A DNA stretch of 64,000 nt from JAKQLP01 sp964562165 (GCA_964562165.1 CAZLRZ010000001.1:1-64000); one strand, 5' to 3'; shown: positions 23,198 through 32,533, numbered from the stretch's first letter. Notes: generated by a model from the letters alone, not told the origin. Numbers and translations are program-made.

Positions 23198-25249
23198 TTA
23201 GCCCCAGCCAGAGGATCCACCACCGCCACCACCGCCACCAAAGGATCCGCCAAACCCACCGCCACCGCTCCACCCGCCACCAATCGATCCTCCTCTTGAT
23301 CCACCACTAGAAGAACTAGAAGGTTTTGAGTTTAAAGTTTGTGAAGAAAAACTCGAAAAATTTGATAAAGAATTAATCATGGCAATTGTATTAAACGTTG
23401 ACCAAGATTGACTTTCATACCAATCTGGAGCCACTTTATAAATGTCTTTAAACCTCTCTCCCCACTGTTTTTCGATACCAAAAACCATAGCATACGGAAG
23501 GAACCTCTCGAATGTTTCTGGAGTCAAATCCTGTACTCTGAATCTTTCGGCAGTATATAGATACATTCTGAATCCTAGAATCCTATTTAAAACCCTTGAC
23601 CCTTCTAGTGTTTTTGCGGGCATATAATTACCGACAACAATCAAAACAACACATAATAATAAGAGACTAATTACTGTGATAAAAACCCCGGGGATAATTA
23701 ATAGAACTGCCAAGCCAAAAAACAAAAGCATAAAAATTATAAAGAGGCCAACAAAACCTATCCCCATATATTTATTTCTTACGTCTTCCGGACTTTCTTT
23801 GTAATATTTTCGACTAACCATTTCCTTATCTATCGATTTCTTAATTGCAGGCACTTTAATATAGAATAAATTTGTTAAATCTAACGACATAATAATTTTA
23901 TCTTTACTCGAAAACATAGACTCTATTATCAACTTTTCGTTTTCATCTAATGTGCCAAAATCTTTTAATTTGACCAATTCATAATCGGTATACCCACCAA
24001 AACCAAAGAATCCTTCTTTCTTAAATTCTCTAATTTTTATATACCCCTGCCTGGCAACATCTATTAAGGTAGCAGTGATGTCTATCATGTCAACCTTTTC
24101 GTCTTTCATTGAGCCTAATAAATATGGTTTTATATCATCGGGTGGATTATATTCGGGAACAATTGTATCTCTATAAAATGCATCTCGCCCACTCTTTCTC
24201 CATTTTAAAAATATCCAAAGAGCTCCACCGGGGAAAACAAAGCAGGATAGGATCCCGCAAACTATATTCCCCCAAAACAAAATCTTAGTTATCAAATCTT
24301 GTTCCAATTCGACTTCGACAACTTTTTCTTCGCCCGATGCTATAGTTAGAGCCGTACTTTTTGATTGATAACCAGAAAAAGAGAACTCAAGATCAACATT
24401 ACCTTCTGGTATGCCACCAATTTCTTTAGAAACATCATCTAATTGAACCCCATTGATTTTGACATCAATAGGATCAGGTTTTGAAGTTAAAAGAATTTTT
24501 CCAGGCTTTTTTATAAGCCCTTTATTTATTTTTAAAGCTATAGTTGTGTTTTGGTTTTTTTGAATATCTTTTAAATCAACTCTAACAACATTCCCTTCAT
24601 TTGATAAATCATAGAGTAAAGTTGCGCTACCTAAGTCGGTAAGGACTTTAAAGCCCGTTTCGTCAAACGTAAAGCCATCAGGTAAGTTTAACAGAAAAGT
24701 AGATTTGTTAATTCCGGAGGGCCTTTCGGGTGGAAGCATGTCCCAATAAAACAAGTCGTAATCATCGAAGAACCCCAAACCGCCATACACTTTATATTTT
24801 ATAGAATATTTTAAAAACTCACCATTAAAGACTCTTCCGTTAGGATCAAAGTTCCAGGTTATTTTTAATCTATCTTCACCACTTTCGTAAACATTTTCAA
24901 GTTCGATTTGAGAATCTGGGACTTTGTTCCCACCCTCATCAAATACGCCTAAAAACTCAATATATTCAAATCCACCGCATTGTAAAAGGTTCGACTCAAT
25001 ACACTTTTTTTCGATATCATAATCAACTAAGGTAATACCTCTAAAAACCTTCCTAAAGGTGCCTGTGAAGTTAATTGAGACGTCTTCGGTAACTGTATAA
25101 GTTGAATCTGTATTAAAATCAACTTTAACATTAAAGGTGTCGTAGTATCCGGAATCTGCTTTAATTGAAAAAGGGAATACTAATGCGACAAACAGAATAA
25201 TTAGACTTGGCAAAAATCTTTTGGAAAAGTTAACCAAATTTATTAACAT
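23198..25249 (-). CDS. DUF2207 membrane protein with PEGA-like insert and Gly-rich tail
   Basis: 683 aa. A signal peptide or TM (about 9-30) is followed by the DUF2207 ectodomain (Y-D-T-F-N-V-K-V-D-F...F-R-K-V-F-R-G-I; Y-D-L-F-Y-W-D). A PEGA-like module (about 255-325, with P-I-D-V-K-I-N-G-V...F-S-F-S-G-Y) comes next, then a TM near 333-350 (I-L-F-W-G-N-I-V-C-G). The cytoplasmic part contains paired TMs around 505-550. The C-terminus is Ser/Gly-rich with long Gly runs. DUF2207 proteins occur beside LemA in many bacteria, as here (18 nt apart). Function is unknown; a membrane complex with LemA is inferred. Confidence 0.85.
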   Translation of the reverse strand: MLINLVNFSKRFLPSLIILFVALVFPFSIKADSGYYDTFNVKVDFNTDSTYTVTEDVSINFTGTFRKVFRGITLVDYDIEKKCIESNLLQCGGFEYIEFLGVFDEGGNKVPDSQIELENVYESGEDRLKITWNFDPNGRVFNGEFLKYSIKYKVYGGLGFFDDYDLFYWDMLPPERPSGINKSTFLLNLPDGFTFDETGFKVLTDLGSATLLYDLSNEGNVVRVDLKDIQKNQNTTIALKINKGLIKKPGKILLTSKPDPIDVKINGVQLDDVSKEIGGIPEGNVDLEFSFSGYQSKSTALTIASGEEKVVEVELEQDLITKILFWGNIVCGILSCFVFPGGALWIFLKWRKSGRDAFYRDTIVPEYNPPDDIKPYLLGSMKDEKVDMIDITATLIDVARQGYIKIREFKKEGFFGFGGYTDYELVKLKDFGTLDENEKLIIESMFSSKDKIIMSLDLTNLFYIKVPAIKKSIDKEMVSRKYYKESPEDVRNKYMGIGFVGLFIIFMLLFFGLAVLLIIPGVFITVISLLLLCVVLIVVGNYMPAKTLEGSRVLNRILGFRMYLYTAERFRVQDLTPETFERFLPYAMVFGIEKQWGERFKDIYKVAPDWYESQSWSTFNTIAMINSLSNFSSFSSQTLNSKPSSSSSGGSRGGSIGGGWSGGGGFGGSFGGGGGGGGSSGWG

Positions 25250-25267
25250 TTTGAAGATTTTAAATTT

Positions 25268-25849
25268 TTACTTATCGGATTGTTCAGAGAAATCAACTTT
25301 GACATTAGCCTTCTCAGATTCTTCTGCAGCAAAGAATTCTCTAGCTTTAAAGCCTAAAATACTTGCAAATAAATTGTTTGGGAAAACTAAGATTTTAGTG
25401 TTAAAATCTCTGACAGTACCATTATAGTATCTTCTTGCACCTTGTAATTCATTCTCAATTTCTGATAATGAATCTTGTAGTTTGATGAAGTTCTCGTTAG
25501 CCTTTAATTCTGGATAAGCTTCTGCAATGGCAAAAAGAGATTTCAATGTGCCGGATAATTCTTGCTCGATTTTGCCTTTTTCACCGATACTAGTGGTATT
25601 CATTGCTGCGGATCTTAACTGCGCAATTTTTTCAAAGGTGGAACTTTCGTGTTTTGCATATCCTTTAACTGTTTCGACAATATTTGGAATTAAATCGTAT
25701 CTTCTTTTTAATTGAACATCTATTCCGCTCCATGCTTCGTCAACTAAAATTTTAGCCTGAACTAAACTGTTATATAGAGCTATTGCAAAGATTAAAACGG
25801 CGACTACTACTCCGCAAATCAATAAAATTAAAATTGTTGCTATTTCCAT
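25268..25849 (-). CDS. lemA: LemA family protein
   Basis: 193 aa. An N-terminal TM helix (about 5-25), then the LemA hallmark V-D-E-A-W-S-G-I-D-V-Q-L-K-R-R-Y-D-L-I-P-N-I-V-E-T-V-K-G-Y, and long alpha-helices with L-Q-G-A-R-R-Y-Y-N-G-T-V-R-D-F-N-T near the C-terminus. LemA is a membrane-anchored helical-bundle protein of unclear role. It is the first gene of a two-gene operon with the DUF2207 protein and has the best conventional promoter of the accessory genes (25884-25912). Confidence 0.95.
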   Translation of the reverse strand: MEIATILILLICGVVVAVLIFAIALYNSLVQAKILVDEAWSGIDVQLKRRYDLIPNIVETVKGYAKHESSTFEKIAQLRSAAMNTTSIGEKGKIEQELSGTLKSLFAIAEAYPELKANENFIKLQDSLSEIENELQGARRYYNGTVRDFNTKILVFPNNLFASILGFKAREFFAAEESEKANVKVDFSEQSDK

Positions 25850-25883
25850 TAAATGAAATGTTAATAAATTAACTAATAATTAA

Positions 25884-25912
25884 ATTATACTCTAGGGATT
25901 TTTTCTTAACAA
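25884..25912 (-). promoter_or_regulatory. lemA promoter
   Basis: Minus strand: TTGTTA (25907-25912), exactly 17 bp, TATAAT (25884-25889). Transcription would start about 25877, leaving a leader of about 28 nt. The promoter lies directly after the stop of the upstream flavoprotein gene. Confidence 0.75.
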
Positions 25913-25914
25913 TA

Positions 25915-27189
25915 TTAAGAGTTCAATTTGCCGGCAATATATCCGGAAGCAAAAGCCCATGACATATTAAATCCACCAATCATCCCGTCAATATTCAATA
26001 CTTCCCCAGCGAAATACAGTCCCTTCATTTTTAGGGATTCTAAAGTAACACTATTTATTTCGCTAGTTTCAATTCCACCGCTGGTAAATTCAGCTTCATT
26101 CCAATCGCCTGTACCACTAATCTCAATCACAAAATTAGTAATTGAATTAATGAGTTCATCCCGTTTTTGACTATCCAAATCAAAAAACTTTACTTCTTTA
26201 GAAATTTTTAACAAATCAAGAAAATAATTCGCCAACTTAAAATGAATTACGCCGTAAAGGATTGTAGCCAAACCAAGCTTGGGGTTCTTTTTTGACACAA
26301 TCTCGATTTGCTTTTTCAGCTTAAAAGATTCCATATCCGAGAAATTTATTTGGATTCGAAAATCACTCATGCCTTCTCGATTTATGCCCACGGATACTTC
26401 TCTACTCAAAGCGAAAATGGTATTTCCACTCACGCCTTTTTTTGTAAATAACAGATCTCCGTTGACTTCACCTAAATTGACATTCTTTTTGAACAACTTA
26501 ATGTTAGCTTTTATTTTTGTTCCGGCCAAATTACTACATATTTTAGCCTTAGTTAAAAGCGGACAACCTGCAGGAACAGGTTTAACAATGCTATGTCCGA
26601 ACTTTCTGGCTAAGGCAAACCCGCTTCCATCAGACCCTAACCCTGGGTATGATTGTCCTCCGGTAGTTAATATAATTTTATCAGCATAAAAGTAAGCGTT
26701 TGTTTTATTGGCCCCCTTTGCTGAAATTAAGAACTTTCCATCTTCCTTTTCGATATCATATACTTTGTGTTCGGAATAAATTTGTATTTTATTAACGGCA
26801 AGTTGTTCCTCAAAAATTTTCAAAACGTTTTTAGAAGAATCAGTTATAGGGAATATTTTACCAGCTTCGGTCTTAGTTTCTTCGTACCACAAAATTCCTA
26901 AATCTTCGAAACAATGAAGGATTTCAGTATATCCACATTGCCCGAAAATCGATCTTAAAAGTTTTTTATCAGAATCGTAATAGTAATTTTCAAATGAGTC
27001 TTGAAGATTGGAATTTGTAAAATTGCATCTCCCTGCGCCACTAACTAAGATTTTTCTACCGATGGAATGAGACCCTTCTAAAATAGTTATATTTTTATTT
27101 GGGAATTTTCTCGCAGCAGAAAGCCCAGCGATTATTCCGGCATATCCTCCGCCAATTATTAAAATCTCCGTATTTATTATTTTTCCCAT
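25915..27189 (-). CDS. BaiN/HI0933-family NAD(P)/FAD-dependent oxidoreductase
   Basis: 424 aa. The N-terminal FAD-binding Rossmann motif is I-I-G-G-G-Y-A-G-I-I-A-G (residues 10-21), followed by the family signature R-K-I-L-V-S-G-A-G-R-C-N-F-T-N (about 45-59). Further motifs are L-T-T-G-G-Q-S-Y-P near 175 and the C-terminal L-Y-F-A-G-E-V-L-N-I-D-G-M-I-G-G-F-N. The cytosolic flavoprotein family is widespread; physiological substrates are mostly unknown. The ATG at 27189 is six bases after TGGTAGAAT, so a leaderless message is likely. It is divergent from the MFS gene, 45 bp away. Confidence 0.93.
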   Translation of the reverse strand: MGKIINTEILIIGGGYAGIIAGLSAARKFPNKNITILEGSHSIGRKILVSGAGRCNFTNSNLQDSFENYYYDSDKKLLRSIFGQCGYTEILHCFEDLGILWYEETKTEAGKIFPITDSSKNVLKIFEEQLAVNKIQIYSEHKVYDIEKEDGKFLISAKGANKTNAYFYADKIILTTGGQSYPGLGSDGSGFALARKFGHSIVKPVPAGCPLLTKAKICSNLAGTKIKANIKLFKKNVNLGEVNGDLLFTKKGVSGNTIFALSREVSVGINREGMSDFRIQINFSDMESFKLKKQIEIVSKKNPKLGLATILYGVIHFKLANYFLDLLKISKEVKFFDLDSQKRDELINSITNFVIEISGTGDWNEAEFTSGGIETSEINSVTLESLKMKGLYFAGEVLNIDGMIGGFNMSWAFASGYIAGKLNS

Positions 27190-27195
27190 GTGCTA

Positions 27196-27204
27196 ATTCT
27201 ACCA
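27196..27204 (-). promoter_or_regulatory. Extended -10, leaderless, for the flavoprotein gene
   Basis: Minus strand TGGTAGAAT, then TAGCAC, then ATG at 27189: a TGn extended -10 with the six-base spacing recurring in this window. Confidence 0.6.
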
Positions 27205-27222
27205 AAAACCCTTTAAATATTA

Positions 27223-27228
27223 TATATT
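27223..27228 (+). promoter_or_regulatory. -10 box, leaderless, for the MFS transporter
   Basis: TATATT followed by ATTTAA and then ATG at 27235, again six bases between box and start codon. The surrounding sequence is extremely A/T-rich, so this single case is weak alone. Confidence 0.45.
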
Positions 27229-27234
27229 ATTTAA

Positions 27235-28431
27235 ATGAAAGCAAAATTAATAAAAAGAAACATTTTCCTTTTTTACGTATTATCCATAATTCAAGGAGCT
27301 TTTTTTATTGAAAGTAACTGGATATTCCTTTATCTGGTTTACTTTAACTACGAGATGCTTGGCTTTATAGATTCGATTGCTTTTTCTATAGGCCTTCTAC
27401 TAGAAATTCCATCAGGCGCAATTGCAGATGTTATCGGAAGAAAGAAGACGTTAATTATTGCAATGTTCTTTTTATCTTTTGGCCTTTTTATGGAGTTCTT
27501 AGCTCAAGATTCGATTGCTCTTTTTATTGGAAACATTTTGTTTTTTATAGGAAACGCCTTTTATTCGGGTTCCATTGAAGCCCTTACTTTTGACACATTA
27601 GTTCTCAAAAAAGAAGAAAAAGACTACGAAAAAGTTGTGTCTTTAGGTCGATCTTTAGGATCAATTTCAACCATAATTGCCGTTTTAATTGGTGGATTTT
27701 TAGCCACAATAAATATCAGATATCCATTCCTATTAATGGGAAATTTTTATGCTATCGGATTCATCCTAAGCTTTGCACTTACCGAACCCCCAATTGATAG
27801 TGTAAAAGTTACAGTCAAAGCATATTTTGAAGTAATAAAAAACAGCATTAAAGAATTAAAACTACCTTCTATTAAACCCTATATATTTTTCATAATTTCC
27901 ATACTTGGAATCACTTATTGGTACGACTGGGGCATGGTAAAGCCTGCAATTTCGGTCAATCTTGGGTATGACACTCAACAAATGGGATTGATTTTTTCGC
28001 TCTCCTACCTACTTATTGCCTTGCTAACCCCAACAATCCCGAAGCTTAGAAAGCTTATTAACGATTATTCCGCTATTTCAATTTTAAATTTCCTTTTGGT
28101 ACTTACTCTGTTTATATTGGGATTAAATTTAGGAAGTTGGGGCTTTATTCCGATTTTGATAATTGGAGTTATTGGAGCAATGACATCTACCTGGATAGGA
28201 ATTATCATTAACGAAAAGATCCAATCTCAAAATCGGGCAACAGTTCTTTCGACAGTTTCGATGTTACTTAAAATTCCATACATTTTAACCGCCTGGATTT
28301 CCGGCTACCTAATTGATAAAGGGTTTTTACCCCAAGTTTTATTTGGATTAGCTTTTATAGTTGGGATTTTTTCTTTTATCAACCTACTCAAAAGACAAGA
28401 GCTTTTTAAAGAAAAGATTAACAAAGCATAA
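27235..28431 (+). CDS. MFS transporter
   Basis: 398 aa with about 12 hydrophobic helices. Motif A of the major facilitator superfamily is clear between TM2 and TM3 (G-A-I-A-D-V-I-G-R-K-K, about 62-72). TM4-5 carries S-L-G-R-S-L-G-S-I and a Gly-rich helix. The substrate cannot be deduced; many such genes are drug or metabolite exporters. The start follows a TATATT box by six bases. The convergent ThyX-like gene ends 14 nt beyond the stop. Confidence 0.9.
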   Translation: MKAKLIKRNIFLFYVLSIIQGAFFIESNWIFLYLVYFNYEMLGFIDSIAFSIGLLLEIPSGAIADVIGRKKTLIIAMFFLSFGLFMEFLAQDSIALFIGNILFFIGNAFYSGSIEALTFDTLVLKKEEKDYEKVVSLGRSLGSISTIIAVLIGGFLATINIRYPFLLMGNFYAIGFILSFALTEPPIDSVKVTVKAYFEVIKNSIKELKLPSIKPYIFFIISILGITYWYDWGMVKPAISVNLGYDTQQMGLIFSLSYLLIALLTPTIPKLRKLINDYSAISILNFLLVLTLFILGLNLGSWGFIPILIIGVIGAMTSTWIGIIINEKIQSQNRATVLSTVSMLLKIPYILTAWISGYLIDKGFLPQVLFGLAFIVGIFSFINLLKRQELFKEKINKA

Positions 28432-28445
28432 GATTATTAAGATCT

Positions 28446-30023
28446 TTAAGACCTATCTACAAATTGAAGTCTATCCGCAACTTTTACCTCTGGCAATTTT
28501 TCATCTAGTCCGCTCCAAATTGGATCTAAAACAGATAGAGCTTTTAACCAATCCCTTGTTAATTTTCTGTATGCAATATGACCCCCATTTCTGGTTCTAA
28601 GGGCAATTGTATAGGCAATATCATCAAAGGATCCATAGAATTTGTAAAATACTTTGTATCCATGGTTTAATACATACCTTCCATATTCAAAAGCTAGTTC
28701 CTTTCCAAGTTCTTTTCTGAGTAACTTATACCAGACCTTAACTTCAGAATAGTATTCGGTCATACACTTTAAATATTTTGCCTTTAAATCTTTAAACACT
28801 GGAAGTTCCAAGTAGTCACACAATCGAAACATTTCCTCCGGATCGCGTTCCATTTCTTTATCAAAATCCAATTCTTCCTCAAAAAGAGGAATAAACTTCT
28901 CAAAACTTCTATGTCTTACCAAGTCTTTTATGGCGCCATAGTCGGCCTGTCCACTAATTAAATACGAACCGGACTGCCCAACATTCCCAAGTTGATGGTG
29001 ATGATCGTGACTTTTAAAAATGATTTTACTTACTTTCTTTTTTAATTTTTCAAAATCCTCTTCACTTAAAAGCAGCTTTGAATTGGGATTAATTAACAAA
29101 CTATAATTTTCAATTAATTCAGCGGATGGATCCCTATTTGGACTTACAAAAAGTTCAAAAGGTATTTCTGACGTTCTCAATTTCCCGATCAGATTTAGGA
29201 TCTCACTAGTGCTGGTATTCCTACTCGAATCGGCTTCGGTATGTCTAATTAGCCCATCAGCTTCGGGAATATATCCCATTTTTTTTAGGTTTTCAGTACC
29301 CATTAAAAGCTGATAAATCAATTCCCCAAGTTCTCGTTCTATTGAGAATTTACTAGCTCTGTAATACGAAATCCTTTCCGCCCAAGCTCTAGCCGACATT
29401 AATACACCCATCGAAGTCTGCAGGCCAATAGGCAAGAAATACCTTATGGTATCAAAGACTCTGGCTTTTAATGCAGATCTTTCATTAACATCATCGGTAA
29501 CTTTGTAGTATTCAATAAAAGCCTTCTCAGTTTCGTCTTTAAGATCTGAATAGTTTTGGAGAGACTTTTCAAGCAAAGAATTGTATCCATTCTCAACCTT
29601 TTTGCTTACCTTAATCGTGGATGGGAATTTAATATATTTGGGTTTTGAAAAATCCTGATATCTTGTTGACCTTTCTTGTCCTGCATGAACTGGATTTGCA
29701 TAAAAAAACCTTTGCGCAGCAAATATTGGAATATTCTCTAAGGCAAGGAATATATCTGCCATATCGCCAACTGATTTGTGTCCATAATTATAAAAAATCG
29801 CTTCAAGTTTTTTTGACGCGTCTTTCCCCGATTCATAAATTTCTTTAGCAATATCAACAATAGGATCCGCCGATCTTGAATACCTTGCCCCTAAAAAGGC
29901 ATTAATAGAAGGCTGTTTGGCCTCGGTATTTTGCAATAAGACATTAACTTTAAGATTATGCCAACTATGCTCTGGATTCGAAATTGAAGCTATATGCAAG
30001 TCCTTGAAAAAGTCTTCATTCAT
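28446..30023 (-). CDS. Tandem ThyX-like protein (flavin-dependent thymidylate synthase family)
   Basis: 525 aa, about twice the normal ThyX length. Both halves look like the ThyX fold. The first has Y-N-Y-G-H-K-S-V (about 77-84), E-R-S-T-R-Y-Q-D-F-S (about 118-127; the S-x-R-Y part of the ThyX signature) and R-Y-F-L-P-I-G-L...R-A-S-K-F-S-I-E-R-E. The second has R-H-R-S-F-E-K-F (the R-H-R part) and R-Y-V-L-N-H-G-Y...R-T-R-N-G-G-H. The full R-H-R-x7-S signature is thus split between halves. It may make dTMP with FAD and folate, or be a derived paralog. Confidence 0.8.
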   Translation of the reverse strand: MNEDFFKDLHIASISNPEHSWHNLKVNVLLQNTEAKQPSINAFLGARYSRSADPIVDIAKEIYESGKDASKKLEAIFYNYGHKSVGDMADIFLALENIPIFAAQRFFYANPVHAGQERSTRYQDFSKPKYIKFPSTIKVSKKVENGYNSLLEKSLQNYSDLKDETEKAFIEYYKVTDDVNERSALKARVFDTIRYFLPIGLQTSMGVLMSARAWAERISYYRASKFSIERELGELIYQLLMGTENLKKMGYIPEADGLIRHTEADSSRNTSTSEILNLIGKLRTSEIPFELFVSPNRDPSAELIENYSLLINPNSKLLLSEEDFEKLKKKVSKIIFKSHDHHHQLGNVGQSGSYLISGQADYGAIKDLVRHRSFEKFIPLFEEELDFDKEMERDPEEMFRLCDYLELPVFKDLKAKYLKCMTEYYSEVKVWYKLLRKELGKELAFEYGRYVLNHGYKVFYKFYGSFDDIAYTIALRTRNGGHIAYRKLTRDWLKALSVLDPIWSGLDEKLPEVKVADRLQFVDRS

Positions 30024-30111
30024 ACGTAAGAAAGAAAGAATTTATTTATTAAATTATTATGCCATGATATCTAAAAATCTGTCCAATTTAATTGGCAACA
30101 AATTTTTAGAC

Positions 30112-30141
30112 AAAAAAAATCCCAAATTTCTTTGGGATTTT
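30112..30141 (-). terminator. Terminator of the ribosomal supercluster
   Basis: On the minus strand, after the rpsI stop, AAAATCCCAAA pairs with TTTGGGATTTT across a GAAA tetraloop and continues into a run of T residues. This is a strong intrinsic terminator. It lies between rpsI and the ThyX-like gene. Confidence 0.88.
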
Positions 30142-30162
30142 AAAATTCTTTTTACTACAATT

Positions 30163-30564
30163 TTAACGTTTACTGTACTGTGGACCTTTTCTAGCTTTTC
30201 TAAGACCGGTATGTTTTCTTTCAACCATTCTATCGTCTCTAGACATGAATCCTAGCTTCTTAAGTACTGTTTTGAACTCTGGATCCATATTAACTAATGC
30301 TCTTGCAATACCATGTATTACAGCCCCTTTTTGACCATTAACTCCACCGCCGATTGCTCTGGCTGTGAAATATACTTTATCTTGAAGTTCTAAGGCTTTT
30401 AATGGAGCTATAATTTCATTTCTGTCGTTTTCCCATTTAAAATATTCCTTTAATGGTTTTTTATTAACCATACTATCTCCTTTACCTTCGTAAATTCTAA
30501 CACCTGCAATTGAAGTTTTTCTTCTTCCTTTTGCGTAATAATATTTTTTACTCTGCTTTTCCAT
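30163..30564 (-). CDS. rpsI: 30S ribosomal protein S9 (uS9)
   Basis: 133 aa. It contains Y-Y-A-K-G-R-R-K-T-S-I-A at the N-terminus and G-G-G-V-N-G-Q-K-G-A near the middle. The C-terminal R-K-A-R-K-G-P-Q-Y-S-K-R tail reaches the P-site tRNA; it ends in K-R as in other bacteria. It is the last gene of the cluster, 22 nt after rplM, followed by an intrinsic terminator. The A/U-rich leader has no Shine-Dalgarno motif. Confidence 0.97.
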   Translation of the reverse strand: MEKQSKKYYYAKGRRKTSIAGVRIYEGKGDSMVNKKPLKEYFKWENDRNEIIAPLKALELQDKVYFTARAIGGGVNGQKGAVIHGIARALVNMDPEFKTVLKKLGFMSRDDRMVERKHTGLRKARKGPQYSKR

Positions 30565-30586
30565 TAGTTTATTGTTTATTTAAATA

Positions 30587-31021
30587 TTATAACTTTATAA
30601 TTTCTGGTTTTTGCGCATCTAAATCGTGTTGATCGGTTGCAAATACCCTTAAATTCTTGAGCATTTTTCTGCCCATTTTATTCTTTGGCAACATTCCCCA
30701 TACTGCTTTTCTAATAACATAATCTGGTCTTGAAGCCAAAAGTTCTGTTATTGGTTTCGTGGTTAATCCACCTGGGAAGTCAGAATGCCATGAATAAGTT
30801 TTCTTTGATTCGGTAGTTTTGTTTAAATCGACTTTACCTGCGTTAATTACACAAACTCTGTCTCCGATAAACAAATGATCAGCCTGTTCAACTTTATCTT
30901 TACCCATTAAAAGTGTTGCAATCTTAACGGTTAATTTGCCGAATCTAACGCCTTTGGCATCAATTACAACCCATTTATTGACTAATTCTTTCTCTTTAAT
31001 TGCTCTTGTAGTATTGTTCAT
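30587..31021 (-). CDS. rplM: 50S ribosomal protein L13 (uL13)
   Basis: 144 aa, normal length. The L13 pattern is clear: W-V-V-I-D-A-K-G-V-R-F-G-K-L near the N-terminus, G-D-R-V-C-V-I-N-A-G-K mid-protein, and W-G-M-L-P-K-N-K-M-G-R-K-M-L-K-N-L, the rRNA-binding signature. It is an early assembly protein of the large subunit. It sits 5 nt after rplQ and 22 nt before rpsI, the usual rplM-rpsI pair here joined to the alpha operon. Confidence 0.97.
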   Translation of the reverse strand: MNNTTRAIKEKELVNKWVVIDAKGVRFGKLTVKIATLLMGKDKVEQADHLFIGDRVCVINAGKVDLNKTTESKKTYSWHSDFPGGLTTKPITELLASRPDYVIRKAVWGMLPKNKMGRKMLKNLRVFATDQHDLDAQKPEIIKL

Positions 31022-31026
31022 AATTT

Positions 31027-31560
31027 TTAAATTCCTGATCTAGTTTTAATTTTTGCAGCAGAAACATTCCCTGCAACTTGAGCGTGACCTTTTTGGTCTT
31101 TTGAAATGTTGAAATCTTTTTTGCTAGCTGACTTTTCTTCAACTTCTTTATCAGCCTTCTTCTTTGAAGCTTGAACCTTTTTACCAATTTCTTTGTATTC
31201 GTAACCTTTTACCATCAATTTGACGACATCAGATGAGTCACCTTTTCTTTGGCCAAGTTTATATACTTTTACTAATCCACTAACTTCTTTTTCGAATCTT
31301 TTTGCATAAACTTCGATAAGTTTGCTGACGGCATTATCATTAGCAACTTTTTGTTTTAAAAGTCTAGCTTTTGATAAGGCATTTTTATCGCTTTTTGCAA
31401 TTTTGACTAATTTGTCAAATTCCCCAACTACCAATTTTGATTTTTGTTTTGTAGTTGTTAGGTGCTCGTAGATAATTAAATCGCTTAAAAGATTCTTTTG
31501 TAAAGAGTTTCTATGCGAAGCTTTAATACCTACCTTTGAAATCATTGTTTTACTATTCAT
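31027..31560 (-). CDS. rplQ: 50S ribosomal protein L17 (bL17) with long C-terminal extension
   Basis: 177 aa; bL17 is usually about 120. Residues 1-120 fit the family (S-H-R-N-S-L-Q-K-N-L-L-S-D-L-I-I-Y-E-H-L-T-T-T, then basic helices). The last 55 or so residues are a Lys/Ala/Ser-rich tail (K-K-A-D-K-E-V-E-E-K) ending in K-I-K-T-R-S-G-I, probably disordered and possibly bound to rRNA. It follows rpoA by 4 nt, as in the standard alpha operon. Confidence 0.95.
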   Translation of the reverse strand: MNSKTMISKVGIKASHRNSLQKNLLSDLIIYEHLTTTKQKSKLVVGEFDKLVKIAKSDKNALSKARLLKQKVANDNAVSKLIEVYAKRFEKEVSGLVKVYKLGQRKGDSSDVVKLMVKGYEYKEIGKKVQASKKKADKEVEEKSASKKDFNISKDQKGHAQVAGNVSAAKIKTRSGI

Positions 31561-31564
31561 TACC

Positions 31565-32509
31565 TTAATCCATTAAACTAAGATTATTTACAGACATTAC
31601 CTCGATGAGTTCAGTCAAAGACTTTTTACCCATTCCTCTAAAATTTGCGACTTCATCCATTCTATATTTGGTTAAATCATTCAAATTAGTGATACCTGCA
31701 TTTAACAAGGCATTACTTAATCTTGTAGAAAGATTTAATTCGCCAATTAAGATCTTCTTTTCTTCTTTCATATCACTTAAATCATCGACTTTAGTCATTT
31801 CTTTAAGCATATCCGAATCACCACCCAATAAATCAACCAATCTATTAGCTATAGAATCATAGATTTCAGCAGCTTTTAACATTGCATCAAATGGAGAAAT
31901 TGTTCCATTTGTTGAAATGAAAAGATCGATTTGATCATAGTTTGTGTTTTTTCCGACTCTGGTTTTGCTTAATTCAACCTGAACTTGTTTTACAGGAGAA
32001 AAAATTGAATCTACAGGAATAGTTCCTAATTCTTCTCTAAGTTCTTCGTTTGGATATGCATAACCAACACCTGCTTCAATAGTAGCTTCAACTTTTAACT
32101 CAACATCAGCTGTTAGATGGCCTAAGACCAATTCAGAATTAATAATTTCGACACCATTTGGCAATTCAAAATCAGAAGCCTTAACTTCAACGACTTTATC
32201 TTTCTTGCCCTTTACAGTCAATTTAATGACCTTTTTTTCTTCACCTTCTAGTTTAATCGATAAATCTTTCAATTTAAGGATAAAAGTTAGAACATCTTCT
32301 TGTAAACCATTCATTGAAGCATATTCATGCTTTACTCCATCGATTTTAACTCCGGTAATTGCTGCACCAGGAATGGAAGATAATAATAATCTTCTTAATG
32401 TGTTTGAAAGAGTGACTCCGTATCCTTTTGGTAAAGGTCCGATTTTGTAGTGAGCAAATTTCGAATCCTCTTTCTCTTTTGTGATTTTAAATAAGTCTAA
32501 GCCGATCAT
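31565..32509 (-). CDS. rpoA: DNA-directed RNA polymerase subunit alpha
   Basis: 314 aa. The N-terminal dimerisation domain contains G-Y-G-V-T-L-S-N-T-L-R-R-L-L-L-S-S-I-P-G (about 29-48). The C-terminal domain (about 240-314) has the helix-hairpin-helix pattern N-A-L-L-N-A-G-I-T-N-L-N-D-L and M-G-K-K-S-L-T-E-L used for UP-element and activator contacts. It is the scaffold for RNA polymerase assembly. It lies in the alpha operon between rpsD and rplQ, with the normal gene order. Confidence 0.98.
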   Translation of the reverse strand: MIGLDLFKITKEKEDSKFAHYKIGPLPKGYGVTLSNTLRRLLLSSIPGAAITGVKIDGVKHEYASMNGLQEDVLTFILKLKDLSIKLEGEEKKVIKLTVKGKKDKVVEVKASDFELPNGVEIINSELVLGHLTADVELKVEATIEAGVGYAYPNEELREELGTIPVDSIFSPVKQVQVELSKTRVGKNTNYDQIDLFISTNGTISPFDAMLKAAEIYDSIANRLVDLLGGDSDMLKEMTKVDDLSDMKEEKKILIGELNLSTRLSNALLNAGITNLNDLTKYRMDEVANFRGMGKKSLTELIEVMSVNNLSLMD

Positions 32510-32533
32510 GATTGCTAATAAATGTAAAAAATA

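Noticed and set aside
23113..23310. 65-residue Arg/His-rich open frame on the + strand
   Set aside because: It is the antisense shadow of the Gly/Ser-rich tail of the DUF2207 protein.
32455..32475. TTCGAATCC, similar to a tRNA T-loop
   Set aside because: It lies within rpoA coding sequence with no acceptor or anticodon stems around it.
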